Origin: Bacteroidia bacterium
Lineage (GTDB): Bacteria; Bacteroidota; Bacteroidia; Bacteroidales; F082
Direction of reading: 5' to 3'
DNA length: 64,000 nucleotides
Assembly: GCA_021287165.1 (NCBI GenBank)
Contig: JAJTAY010000012.1
Coordinates: 17,184 to 81,183 of the forward strand
Position numbers and translations under genes: made by a program. A model generated the notes under the pieces. The model was not told where the DNA came from. It worked only from the letters and a program-made list of their open reading frames with translations, and did no database searches. Position 1 is the stretch's first letter. Every line of letters begins with the position of its first letter. Below are positions 42,723-52,900 of the stretch, in pieces.

Positions 42723-45700
42723 TTAGAATCCGAGGTTGATACCAAATGTGAAGCTGCGTGCCTGAGGATAAGTGAAGAAGTCAGTGCCCATTCGCAGGTC
42801 ATCATCGCCGCTGTAGTGCACCTCGGGATCCATTCCTGAATAATTTGTAAATGTCAAGAGGTTGTATGCGGAGGCATAGATACGCAAATTGTTGAGCTTC
42901 ATCCGCTTGAGCTGATCCTTGGTGAAGTTGTAGCCAAGGGTCATGTTTTTCAGGCGGAGGTATGAGCCATCTTCGATGAAGCGCGACGAAATGCGGTTGT
43001 TGTTGTTGGGGTCTTCTTCGGTGGCGCGTGGAATATCTGTGATATCGCCGGGCTTTTTCCAGCGGCGCAATACCGCTGTCGACTGGTTGTCAGAGCCCTT
43101 CATGGCTTCGATATAGATGCGGGTTCCGTTGAAAATATCGTTGCCGTAGCTGAATTGGAAGAAAATGTTGAGGTCGAAGTTTTTCCATCGCAAATCGTTG
43201 TTGAAGCCGCCAATGAAATCGGGGTTGGGATCACCAATTTTCACACGGTCGGCGGCAGTAATCTGGCCATCTTTATTCACATCGTCAAAAACGATGTCGC
43301 CCGTGGTGGGATCGACGCCCAGCGAACGATAGCCGTAGAAAATACCAGCCGGCTGGCCTTCCTCAAAACGGTTGCTGCCGCGTCCAAGATTGTCAAGCGG
43401 CGTTCCCTTATACAACTTCTTGATCTTATTGCGGTTGAATGTCATATTCAGGGCACTGCTCCACTCAAATGCACCGCGCACATTATCGGTGTTGAGCACA
43501 AACTCAAAGCCTTTGTTTTCAAGCTGCCCAATATTGGTTGTTATCGACCCGAAACCCGAAGTGAACGAAACCGGCCTGGAGAGTAAAAGGTCGCGCGTTT
43601 GGTTATTGTAGTAGTCAACATTGAGGCTGATGCGCTCGTCGTAAACCGAGATATCGAAACCAACGTTAAACTGTGCGGTGGTTTCCCATTTCAGGTCGGG
43701 GTTTTCGAGCTGCACCGGAGCAATGCCGGGCTGGCCGTTGTAGTTGTAACCGCCTCCGAACAAGGCCAGGTTGCGGAAGTCAGGTATGCCGTCGTTCCCC
43801 GTTAGACCATAGCTTGTGCGTAGCTTCAGCTCGTTGATGTTCGAGAATTGTTTCATGAAATCCTCCTGGGTGATACGCCACGAGAGCGATGCGGCCGGGA
43901 AGAAACCATAGCGGTGGTTGGCGCCAAATTTGGAGCTGCCGTCGTAGCGTGCCGTAAAGCTGGCCAGATATTTATACTGATAATTGTAATTGACCCTGCC
44001 AAACCATGAGTTGAGGCCGCGGTCGCGTGCGCTGGCCGAGGCATTGGTGATGGTGGCTGCAGAGGCGATGTAGCGGAATTTCTCGTTCGGAAAGTCGGTG
44101 CCGCGGATAAAGGCCGAACGCACAGTCAGTTTCTCAAAGCTATAACCGGCAAGGGCATCGAGGTTATGTTTCTCTGCAAAGGTTTGGGAATACTTGAGGG
44201 TATTGTTCGAGACGGTGTTGAGCACGTTGTTGCTGGCGAAAATACCGATGCCATTGGAACGCTTACCCTGGCGTGTGGTAATGGGGTCGTAGCTGTGCTC
44301 GCGCAGGTTGAGCAGGTCGATGCTCCACTTGGTACTGAAAGTGAGGTTGGGGAGAATGGCATAGTCGGCAAAAATATTGCCAAGGGTGCGGTAGGAATGT
44401 GTTTCGTTGGTGGCCTCTTTGGCAATGGCTACAGGGTTGGCAAAGGCGCCGTCCTCGTTGTAGGTGCCATCGTCGTTGTACACTTTGTTTATCGGCAGAA
44501 GCGAAATAGCGTTGGGCAGAGGGCCGTTGAGCGACTGGTCGCCTTCCACGCGGTTGTTGAGCGAATAGGTGAGGCCGAGGTTTGAGCCGATGGTAAGCTT
44601 GTTGTTCACCTTATGGTCGAGGTTCATTCTTCCGCTCAGGCGGCTGTAGTCCGTTCCCAGCAGAATACCTGTCTGGTCGTAAACATTGCCCGAAAGAAAG
44701 AACTTTGTCTTTTCGTCACCGCCACTGGCCGATACTTCGTAGTTCGACATGGGTGCCTGACGGAAAACTTCGTCGAGCCAGTCCGTATTTACGCCATTGG
44801 GCTGCAGACCTTTGTATTCATTCCACTGGTCGGCATTCATCATGTCGAGCTTTTTGGCCAATTGCTGAACACCCTGGCTGACGCTGACATTAATCGCGGT
44901 TTTATTGAGCGAACCCCTTTTGGTGGTAATAAGGATGACGCCATTGGCGGCTCGCGCTCCGTATATGGCGGCTGCAGAGGCATCCTTCAGCACGGTTATC
45001 GACTCAATATCATTGGGGTTGAGGTCAGTAATGGCATTAATGCCCTGACCCGAAAAGCCTACCTGACCATAATTACCCGCCGTTACAGGAACCCCGTCAA
45101 CAACGTAAAGTGGCTGATTACCAGCCTGAATCGAGCTGTTCCCACGGATGCGAACCGTCATAGCGCCGCCGGGCGTACCCGAATTTTGTTGTACATAAAC
45201 GCCTGAGGCCTTACCCTGCAACACGCCCGTGATGGTGCGGATTGGTATCGACTTAATGTCGTCTTCCTTCACCACATCCACCGAGCCCGTTACCAGCTTG
45301 CGGCTTTGTGTTCCATAACCCACGACGATAACTTCCTCGAGACCAAGCCTTTCTTCCACCATGAGCACATCAATCACGTCTGAAGTACCTATGGTAATTT
45401 CCTCGGTGCGCATACCCACAATGGAGAAAACAATGGTTTTGGCATCAGAGGGCACGCGAAGTTCATATTTTCCGTCCAGATCGGTGGCCGTACCTATGGT
45501 TGTGCCTTTGATGTAAACATTCACGCCCGGCAGGGGCTGCCGGTCGGCCCTTGATCGTACTGTTCCTCTCAGGCTTCGGCGCTGATCCTGCGGTGCGGCA
45601 GACGTTACGGCCGCTTCGGGTTGTGCCTGCACACTCCTCAGAACGATATAGTTTTCAACGATTCTATACTCCAGGCCACTGTTTCGGAGTGCTTCGCGCA

Positions 45701-45989
45701 TGGCCTGATCGAAGCCCGCATTGCTGAGATTCAACGTAATGCGTTTGGCTTGCAGGCTTTCATTTTCGTTGATGATGAAAAGGTAGTCGGTTTGATCGGC
45801 AATCATTCGAACCACTTCATAAACCGGAGCATCCTTTACATTCAGGCTGATGCCGGCCTGCGAGTAAACGCCTGCCGTTGCCTGCATGAAGCTGAAAAAG
45901 GTGAGCAGTACAAAAATTTTCATACGCAACATTCGGATAACGAACCTGCTTCGCTGTGAAAGCCGGGGTTCAGGTGATTTTTTCTTCAT
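42723..45989 (-). CDS. SusC/RagA TonB-dependent transporter with STN signalling domain
   Basis: The 1088-residue outer-membrane transporter has, after an N-terminal signal (to about 45), an STN domain (about 48-110), which contacts a FecR anti-sigma factor. A carboxypeptidase-regulatory-like beta-sandwich (about 140-215) follows, then the plug with EEVIVVGYGTQSRK and the TonB/Ton box region, then a 22-strand barrel ending in SFTFGINLGF. The STN domain with ECF sigma and FecR genes immediately upstream marks trans-envelope substrate sensing. It forms a pair with SusD downstream. A hairpin separates it from fecR. Confidence 0.96.
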   Translation of the reverse strand: MKKKSPEPRLSQRSRFVIRMLRMKIFVLLTFFSFMQATAGVYSQAGISLNVKDAPVYEVVRMIADQTDYLFIINENESLQAKRITLNLSNAGFDQAMREALRNSGLEYRIVENYIVLRSVQAQPEAAVTSAAPQDQRRSLRGTVRSRADRQPLPGVNVYIKGTTIGTATDLDGKYELRVPSDAKTIVFSIVGMRTEEITIGTSDVIDVLMVEERLGLEEVIVVGYGTQSRKLVTGSVDVVKEDDIKSIPIRTITGVLQGKASGVYVQQNSGTPGGAMTVRIRGNSSIQAGNQPLYVVDGVPVTAGNYGQVGFSGQGINAITDLNPNDIESITVLKDASAAAIYGARAANGVILITTKRGSLNKTAINVSVSQGVQQLAKKLDMMNADQWNEYKGLQPNGVNTDWLDEVFRQAPMSNYEVSASGGDEKTKFFLSGNVYDQTGILLGTDYSRLSGRMNLDHKVNNKLTIGSNLGLTYSLNNRVEGDQSLNGPLPNAISLLPINKVYNDDGTYNEDGAFANPVAIAKEATNETHSYRTLGNIFADYAILPNLTFSTKWSIDLLNLREHSYDPITTRQGKRSNGIGIFASNNVLNTVSNNTLKYSQTFAEKHNLDALAGYSFEKLTVRSAFIRGTDFPNEKFRYIASAATITNASASARDRGLNSWFGRVNYNYQYKYLASFTARYDGSSKFGANHRYGFFPAASLSWRITQEDFMKQFSNINELKLRTSYGLTGNDGIPDFRNLALFGGGYNYNGQPGIAPVQLENPDLKWETTAQFNVGFDISVYDERISLNVDYYNNQTRDLLLSRPVSFTSGFGSITTNIGQLENKGFEFVLNTDNVRGAFEWSSALNMTFNRNKIKKLYKGTPLDNLGRGSNRFEEGQPAGIFYGYRSLGVDPTTGDIVFDDVNKDGQITAADRVKIGDPNPDFIGGFNNDLRWKNFDLNIFFQFSYGNDIFNGTRIYIEAMKGSDNQSTAVLRRWKKPGDITDIPRATEEDPNNNNRISSRFIEDGSYLRLKNMTLGYNFTKDQLKRMKLNNLRIYASAYNLLTFTNYSGMDPEVHYSGDDDLRMGTDFFTYPQARSFTFGINLGF

Positions 45990-46062
45990 AACTTTGTGCG
46001 TTTGTTGAGAATCTTTTGACCCTTTTTCCGTGTTAAGTGGTTAATTGATTTTTCTGACTGCG

Positions 46063-46088
46063 CCGGAAAATGTTGCCGCATTTTCCGG
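46063..46088. other. Perfect hairpin between fecR-like gene and susC
   Basis: CCGGAAAATG, a 6-base loop, then CATTTTCCGG, directly after the anti-sigma stop codon and 74 bases before the SusC start. On the minus strand no T-run follows, so it is not a simple terminator for this operon. On the plus strand a T-rich tract follows. It may be an mRNA processing or stability element that sets the SusC to regulator ratio. Confidence 0.8.
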
Positions 46089-46092
46089 TTTT

Positions 46093-47193
46093 TTATTTTA
46101 TTATAACTTGTTTACCATTGATCTTGAATTCAATACCCGAGGCCTCGGCAATGAGTGTCAGCAAAAAGTCGAGCCTTCGGCTATTTTCCACGGCGCCACT
46201 AAATATCAGTCTGCCCGATTTTTCATTTTCGAAAACAATCTGCACGTCATACCAACGCTCTAACTTAACCGCCAATTCCTTCAGGCTCACCCTGTTGAAA
46301 TAGATTACCCCATCGCGCCAGGAAGTGTAAAACTTGGTATCTACTGTATTGACGGTCTGATCGAGTGTGCGCTGATTGAGTTTGTGCTGCTGACCTGGAC
46401 TGAGCCTGCTTGTTTGGCCATTGGGCACCACAACCTGCAGGGAGCCGCTCACCAGTGTGGTTTCCATAAACTCATCGTCCTGATAGGCCGAAACGTTAAA
46501 ACTTGTTCCGAGCACCTGAATCCTGCCGCTGGTCGTTTCGATGATGAAAGGCCGTTTGGGATCGGCTGCCACTTCGAAAAACGCTTCGCCTGAAAGCCTG
46601 ACAATGCGCTCACCCTTGCCAAACACGACAGGATACTCAAGACTGCTGGCCGCATTGAGCCAGGCACTGGTGCCGTCGCTCAGCCGAAGCTGAAACCGGC
46701 CGCCGGCCGGCACAATTACTTTGTTGGTCTTTTGGGTAGCGTTATCGGTTGAATTGCCTGACTCGTAGGCCAGCATACTGCCCTTGCTGCTGCTTATGGC
46801 CAGCCCGGCATCGGTTAGCTGAACCATATTCAGGGTATCCAGGTTGACAAGACTTCCGTCAGAAAGCACCAGCAGCGCCTTGTCGGAGCGCTCAGGCACA
46901 GCCTTGCTTACGACCTGAGGTTCGGAAACGCTTTCGACCCCGTCGCGTCCAAACCACCACCACATACCAGCAAAAATCAAAAGCGCAGCAGCAATCGAAA
47001 TGGCACCCAATATTCGTTTTTTGAAAATTCTTCCCGCAGCAAGACGATGTACATGCTTACGGCCTTCACCAACATCAATTGACCGGGCAACGTTTACAGC
47101 CTGATAAAGCCCGGACAAATGTTCTTCTTCGCTGGTTAGCAAATAGTTGTCATTCGCCGAACCCTGATCTTCCGAAGTAGTTTTTTCCATCAT
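46093..47193 (-). CDS. FecR-family anti-sigma factor
   Basis: The 366-residue inner-membrane protein has a short cytoplasmic N-terminus (about 1-60) that would bind the sigma factor, a transmembrane helix (about 62-82, with GAISIAAALLIFAGMWWWF), a periplasmic FecR domain (about 155-255, with VPAGGRFQLRLSDGTSAWLNA, and FEVAADPKRPFIIET) and a C-terminal DUF4974-type domain that contacts the STN domain of SusC (LKELAVKLERWYDVQIVFE). It is coupled with the sigma factor gene 46 bases upstream. Confidence 0.94.
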   Translation of the reverse strand: MMEKTTSEDQGSANDNYLLTSEEEHLSGLYQAVNVARSIDVGEGRKHVHRLAAGRIFKKRILGAISIAAALLIFAGMWWWFGRDGVESVSEPQVVSKAVPERSDKALLVLSDGSLVNLDTLNMVQLTDAGLAISSSKGSMLAYESGNSTDNATQKTNKVIVPAGGRFQLRLSDGTSAWLNAASSLEYPVVFGKGERIVRLSGEAFFEVAADPKRPFIIETTSGRIQVLGTSFNVSAYQDDEFMETTLVSGSLQVVVPNGQTSRLSPGQQHKLNQRTLDQTVNTVDTKFYTSWRDGVIYFNRVSLKELAVKLERWYDVQIVFENEKSGRLIFSGAVENSRRLDFLLTLIAEASGIEFKINGKQVIIK

Positions 47194-47239
47194 GTGCTTA
47201 AGACACTGAAAAATAGAAAACGGGTAGGTGAATTGGCTG

Positions 47240-47770
47240 TTATTTTTTCAGGAAATAATCCTGAAGCAGGGGATGGTTGCGAAGGCACGAAAGGGCCGTT
47301 TTCAGGTGCCACTTCACAGTATTCACCGAAACGTCGAGCGCCCGGGCTGTTTCGAGATAGCTCATGTTCTCAAAATACACCATCTCGAAGGCCTGACGGT
47401 TGCGTTCGTTCAGGCTGTTGAGCGCCAGCATCAATATGCGTTGTTTTTCCTCGTCGAGCATCACCTCCATGGCCTGTCGTGCCGTTTCTTCAATCTCGGC
47501 CGGAAGCGGCTGCATGCGGTCTTTAACCCGCTGCAGGTGGTTCAGGCAGGCATTGCGTGTGGCAGAAAAGAGGTAGTTTTTCTCCGAGCTTCCTATTTTG
47601 TATGTGGCCCGCTTTTCCCATATCCTGACAAACAACTGCTGCACAATATCCTCAGCATCCTTGCGGTTGCGCACATAGGTAAAAGCCGCCGCACACAAAG
47701 GCTTGTAATAGCGCCCGAACAGCGTTTCGAAATCATTGGTTATTAGCGACCTTTCCTCCTTATCTTGCAT
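47240..47770 (-). CDS. ECF-type RNA polymerase sigma factor
   Basis: The 176-residue sigma-70 family factor of the FecI/Bacteroidota group has region 2 (about 15-85, with YRNRKDAEDIVQQLFVRIWE given as positions 30-50) and region 4 (about 115-170, with NERNRQAFEMVYFENMSYLETA and VSVNTVKWHLKTAL). ATG 47770 is favoured because the TAACTTTG promoter box covers the longer start at 47797; ATG 47779 would leave a very short leader. With FecR and the STN-bearing SusC it forms the signalling arm of this uptake locus. Confidence 0.93.
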   Translation of the reverse strand: MQDKEERSLITNDFETLFGRYYKPLCAAAFTYVRNRKDAEDIVQQLFVRIWEKRATYKIGSSEKNYLFSATRNACLNHLQRVKDRMQPLPAEIEETARQAMEVMLDEEKQRILMLALNSLNERNRQAFEMVYFENMSYLETARALDVSVNTVKWHLKTALSCLRNHPLLQDYFLKK

Positions 47771-47794
47771 AGAATGCATAGCCTGTGCGGGAAG

Positions 47795-47802
47795 CAAAGT
47801 TA
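47795..47802 (-). promoter_or_regulatory. Putative -7 box for the ECF sigma/FecR operon
   Basis: TAACTTTG on the minus strand is a perfect TAnnTTTG match, 24 bases before the preferred ATG at 47770. The regulator genes therefore appear to be read by the primary sigma factor. Confidence 0.6.
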
Positions 47803-47934
47803 TTCTATTTGGGGCTTTTTGTGCGACTATTCCCCGAGACCCCGATGCACATCAGGATTAGGCCTGCTGAAACAAAATGCAGCAGCAACGGTTATATGTA
47901 TGCTTTTACATACTTTAGTGTCAAAATAACGTTT

Positions 47935-48945
47935 ATGCAGTATCCCAAAAAAGTTACTATAGGCGACATCACCGTTCGCGATGGCTTTCAGCATGAGGAA
48001 AAGTTTATCCCCACCGAGGCCAAGTTGTGGCTGGCAGAAGAACTGCTGCTATGCGGTTTTCGGCACATTGAGGTAACCAATCTTGGTAATCCGAAGGGCA
48101 TGCCGCAGTTCAGGGACGCCGATGATCTGTTTAAAATGTTGAGGCAAAGCAAAAGAGTAGCGCACCTGCTGCCGGCCAGCACACTGACTGCCATCACCAT
48201 ACGCGAAAAAGCCGTGGAGCGCGCCATAGAAACCCGCCGGGAAGGTTATGGGCCCGACCGGATATTGCTTATGGTTAGCACCAGCGAGTCGCATCAGCAA
48301 AAAAACTCCGGGCTTAGCATAGACGAATATTTCAGGATGGCCGAGAAGTACGTGCCAATGGCCAGGGAGGCCGGTCTGAAAGTAAACGGCACGGTGAGCA
48401 CCATATGGGGCTGTCCAATTGAAGGCCCTACTGATATGAAGAAAGCCGTGGAATTTACCAAACGCTGGTTCGACATCGGCGCTACCGATGTGGAGCATGC
48501 CGACCACGACGGTTCGGCTTCGCCCGACAGGATTTACAGGTACTTCTCAATGCTCATGGATGAATTCCAGGACCCTTCGAAACACATAGTACACCTCCAC
48601 ACTACCCGCGGCTGGGGCCTTGCCAACGTGCTTGCTGCCCTGCAGGCCGGCATGACCAATTACGAGAGCACCATGGGCGGCATAGGCGGCCAGCCCGCCA
48701 ATTTTGTGGATGGCGTTCCGGTAGCCGGAACAGGAGAATACTATTACAAGGATTCCCTGGCGGTGGGACTGGTAACAACCGAAGATATGGTGGTGATGAT
48801 GGACGAAATGGGCATCGATACCGGCCTCGACATCGACCGCATCCTGCGCACCGGAAAAATGGTTGAGCGCATTGTAGGTCGAAAACTCCGCTCCGAGACC
48901 ATCAATCAGGGCCGCATACCAAAAAGCTTAAGCGGTCGGAAATAA
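47935..48945 (+). CDS. HMG-CoA lyase-like carboxyltransferase-domain protein, divergent paralogue
   Basis: The protein is 336 residues from ATG 47935, which places the family start TIGDITVRDGFQHEE near the N-terminus. It has the DRE-TIM fold of HMG-CoA lyase, isopropylmalate synthase and relatives, with the RDGFQ motif and the metal-binding HLHTT. The HMG-CoA lyase G-loop cysteine is missing: the loop reads GGIGGQPANF where active lyases have GGLGGCP. The reaction may therefore differ. A bona fide lyase gene follows 54 bases downstream. A longer upstream frame overlaps the ECF promoter and is not used. Confidence 0.85.
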   Translation: MQYPKKVTIGDITVRDGFQHEEKFIPTEAKLWLAEELLLCGFRHIEVTNLGNPKGMPQFRDADDLFKMLRQSKRVAHLLPASTLTAITIREKAVERAIETRREGYGPDRILLMVSTSESHQQKNSGLSIDEYFRMAEKYVPMAREAGLKVNGTVSTIWGCPIEGPTDMKKAVEFTKRWFDIGATDVEHADHDGSASPDRIYRYFSMLMDEFQDPSKHIVHLHTTRGWGLANVLAALQAGMTNYESTMGGIGGQPANFVDGVPVAGTGEYYYKDSLAVGLVTTEDMVVMMDEMGIDTGLDIDRILRTGKMVERIVGRKLRSETINQGRIPKSLSGRK

Positions 48946-48999
48946 GCTTGCCGGACGAAGAGTGTTTTTTATATTTTTACATAAACACTCCTCTGCCGC

Positions 49000-49866
49000 A
49001 TGATCCGCATCACCGAAACAGTTCGCGACGCTCTTCAGGGACTTAAAACCTTTGTGCCAACAGCCCACAAAATAAGTTATATCAAGCTGTTGCTGAAGGC
49101 GGGTTTCGACATTGTCGATGTTGGAAGTTTTGTTTCGCCTGTCCTGATACCCCAAATGGCCGACACGCCTGAGGTTGTTTCGGGTATTGATAATCAATCC
49201 AATACGCGCATAATGGCACTGGTAGTCAATAGCCGGGGGGTGCAAAAAGCGCTTGCCTATCCCAGCATTAAGGTGTTGTCGTATCCCTATTCGGTTTCGC
49301 CAACATTCCTTCGCCGCAACCTCAACACCAGTCCCGAGGGCGCACTGAATAGCCTGAAAGAGATGATAATGCTCACGGAAGTCAGCGGCATTGAATGGGT
49401 GGTTTACCTGAGCATGGGCCTTGGAAACCCTTATGGTGACCCATGGAATACTGAGCTGTTGCTTGAAGCGGCGGGCCAGCTTTATTCGCTTGGCATCCGC
49501 AACATGCCCTTATCCGACATACTCGGGCAGGCCTCACCCGACACCATTTCAGAGGTCTATACAACAATAATCCCTGCCTTCCCGGATGTCGATTTCGGCC
49601 TGCATTTGCATACCAAACCTTCCGAGAGCTTCGCTAAACTCGAAGCCGCATGGGAGGCCGGCGTGCGAAGCTACGAAACCGTGCTTGGCGGACTTGGGGG
49701 ATGCCCCACTGCAGCCGACGAGCTGGTGGGCAATCTCAACACCCTAAACCTCATTGCATTCTGCAACGATAAAGGCATAGCCACAACAATAAATCAGGAT
49801 TCCCTTTTGGAAGCTCTGGCGTTAATGTCTGGCTTTCCGATTGACAAACAGGGCAATGCGTTGTAA
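49000..49866 (+). CDS. Hydroxymethylglutaryl-CoA lyase
   Basis: The 288-residue TIM-barrel enzyme splits HMG-CoA to acetyl-CoA and acetoacetate in leucine breakdown. The RDALQ catalytic segment near the start, DVGSFVSPVLIPQMADT, the metal-binding HLHTK and the G-loop GGLGGCPTA with its catalytic Cys are all present. It lies 54 bases after the divergent paralogue, and a CoA-transferase that can activate acetoacetate is encoded 7 kb downstream. It is slightly shorter than the human enzyme core, as usual for bacteria. Confidence 0.9.
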   Translation: MIRITETVRDALQGLKTFVPTAHKISYIKLLLKAGFDIVDVGSFVSPVLIPQMADTPEVVSGIDNQSNTRIMALVVNSRGVQKALAYPSIKVLSYPYSVSPTFLRRNLNTSPEGALNSLKEMIMLTEVSGIEWVVYLSMGLGNPYGDPWNTELLLEAAGQLYSLGIRNMPLSDILGQASPDTISEVYTTIIPAFPDVDFGLHLHTKPSESFAKLEAAWEAGVRSYETVLGGLGGCPTAADELVGNLNTLNLIAFCNDKGIATTINQDSLLEALALMSGFPIDKQGNAL

Positions 49867-49905
49867 TTTAGCCAATACGAACCGTTCGCATAAAAAGGCA
49901 CCCCT

Positions 49906-52900
49906 ATGTTTATTCAGTTGATTTATAACTTTGCCCTGCTCATAGCACTCAGTGTACTTTCGGGTGTTGTCGATCAGTTTGTTCCAAGGCCAAAGTTTTA
50001 CGGAAAAATATTGCAGGGATTGCTTTTCGGCGGTGCGGCACTGATAGGCATGCTTTATCCCTTAAAGCTGGCAGAAGGTCTTATTTTTGATGGAAGATCG
50101 ATCGTGATCAGTCTTGCCACACTGTTCTTTGGCCCGGTTACCGGAATTATCAGTGCCATACCTGCCGCTTTATACAGAATACACATTGGCGGACCGGGTG
50201 TATATATGGGCACAGGCGTTATTATCACTTCATTCCTTGTTGGCTGGCTTTATTTTCGTCTTCGTAAGGCAAAAAAAATATCGCTGCTTCGCTACCGCCA
50301 TCTGCTGCTGTTCGGTTTTTCGGTGCACATTATCATGATGGCGCTTCTGGCCATTTTGCCGACGGGCTTGCGGAGCGAAACCTTTCGGCAGATGGGCCTC
50401 ATAATTCTATTCGCCTATCCCGCCATAACCCTGATTATGGGAATCATTCTAAACGATCAGGAACAGAACAAGAAATTGCTCCACGAACTCAGGGAGAGCG
50501 AAAAATTCCTCAACACAATTTTCAGCAGTATAGGCGACTCGCTGATCAGTCTTGACAACGACTTCAATATCATTGCTTTAAATAACGCAGCCGAACAGAT
50601 ATTGGGGCTGAATATTTCCGAAGCTAAAGGAAGAAAAATTGACGAACTGCTTTCTCTCAACAACGAAGGCCGTCCTCTGAATCATCTTTTTAGGCAAGAC
50701 CCCGATTATTCTATTGTTCAGCCAGCCGACATAGCCATAAGTAAGAAAGGTATTATCAGGGCGACGGGGACAGTTTCGCGGGTCAGGGATGAAGACAATC
50801 TGCCAAAAGGCTGGGTGCTTTCCTTGCGCGACATAAGCCGGGAAAAGGAATACGAAAAGCGCTTACTGGCCCTCGGCGAGAGCTATAAAGGCCTTTTTAA
50901 CAGCATATTAAGTGCTGTTTACATACAAAACGAAAAAGGCGAATTTCTCGACGTAAATCAGGCAGCCGTAAAACTATACGGTTATCCATACGAAAAGTTT
51001 ATTGGAAACACACCAGAGTTCCTTTCAGCTCCCGGACTTAACAACCTTGATGAACTGGCGTTGAATATCAGGCGGGCTTATGAGGGTATGTCGGTTCAAT
51101 TTGAGTTTTGGGGCAAGAAAGCCAATGGCCAGATTTTCCCTAAAGATGTTTTTCTATTTCCAACCAACTATCAGGGGCAAAAAGCCGTAGTGGCCATTGC
51201 CCACGATATCAGCGAACGCAAAGAAGCGGAAAAAACCCTGCGTCAGAGCGAAGCGCGGTATAAAAACCTTTTCGAGTCGAGCCCAATGGGAATGATTCTC
51301 GAAGACCTCGACGGAACAATTATCTCGGCGAACTCGGTATTCTGTAAGGAGTATGGTTACGAGCCCATCGAACTCATCGGCAAGAATATCCGCGTCCTTG
51401 CCAGCACGGAAAATAAGGAGTTGGTGAGGCGCAACATCGAACAAATTATCCGTTTCGGCAAGCTTTGCAGCCAGATTAAAGCAACCACCAAAAGCGGTCA
51501 GGAAATTGATCTTGAGCTTATTGAGACACTCGTTGACCTGCCCGACGGTCGCAAGGGCATCCTCTCGATCGGCAAAAACATCACCGCGCAGGTACAGGCA
51601 GAAAAAGCCAGGCATGAAAGTGAAATAAAAACCAAAGCAATTATTCACGCTTTGCCCGACAACATTTTTGTTCTCAATGAAGAATGCGTATTTATTGAGT
51701 TTTTTGCGCAATCCGAAGAAAGTCTTTTGATCAAGCCTGAAGCGTTTATTAACCAGCCGGCCGAAAAGGTACTCCCGCCTTTTCTTGCTTCAATGACAAA
51801 AGAAGCGCTGGCGCAGGTGCTTAGCACAGGAAAGCCGGTTGAATACGATTACGAATTATTCGTCAACAACCGATCTCAGCACTTCGAGGCACGTATGGTG
51901 CCGCTCGACAAGAGCCACACCATCACGCTCGTGCGAAATATTACGGACAAGAAAAACAGCGAGAAGGCTATCCGTCAGCAAAATACCTTTATTGCAACAC
52001 TACTCGATTCAATTCCCAATCCACTCTTCTACATGGATAAGAATTCCGTTTATTTGGGTGTAAACAAGGCATTCACCGAATTTTTCGGTATAAAACGGGA
52101 AGAGATCATCGGCAATACCATGTTCCAATGGGATATTCAAAATGTAGCAGCTAAAAACCATGCCGATGATATGCTCATTTTCGAAGGCAGGGAAACCACT
52201 CAGCTACGCGAAAGAACGATAACCATGAAAGATGGAAGCGAGCGTAATGTGCTGGTAAGCAAGTCGGCGTTTCATAGTCCTGATGGCGAGGTGGAAGGGC
52301 TGATAGGCCTGCTTATCGACATTACCGAGCGCAAGAAAAACGAAAAAGAGCTGTTGGCCGCAAAACAGAAAGCCGAAGAAAGCGACCAGCTGAAAACTTC
52401 ATTTCTGCATAATCTCAACCACGAGATACGCACTCCCCTGAATGCCATCCTCGGATTCTCCGACTTATTGTTTGAAGATATTCCCGATGATCAGAAGCGC
52501 GAGTTTGTGCAAATCATCAACAGCAATGCCGAACAGCTTCTTCGTATAATCGACGACGTACTCATTGTGTCGCGTATGGATGCCGAGCGCATGGGTATCG
52601 AGGAGCAGAGATTTGGCATCACACAGTTCCTTAATGATCTGAAGCTAACATTTGCAAATGCCTGCGCCGACAAAAGACTTTCCATATCGCTGGAAATCAA
52701 GGACAATGAAAAAGCAGAAATTCTTACCGACAGGGCCAAATTGCGACAGGCACTCAGCGGACTCCTCGATAATGCGGTTAAATATACCCAAACAGGAGGC
52801 ATTACACTTAGCTATGATATTGATGGCAAGGACATTCGTATTTCGGTAAGCGATACCGGAATTGGAATTCCTTCCAAAGACCTGACACGTATTTTTGAGC

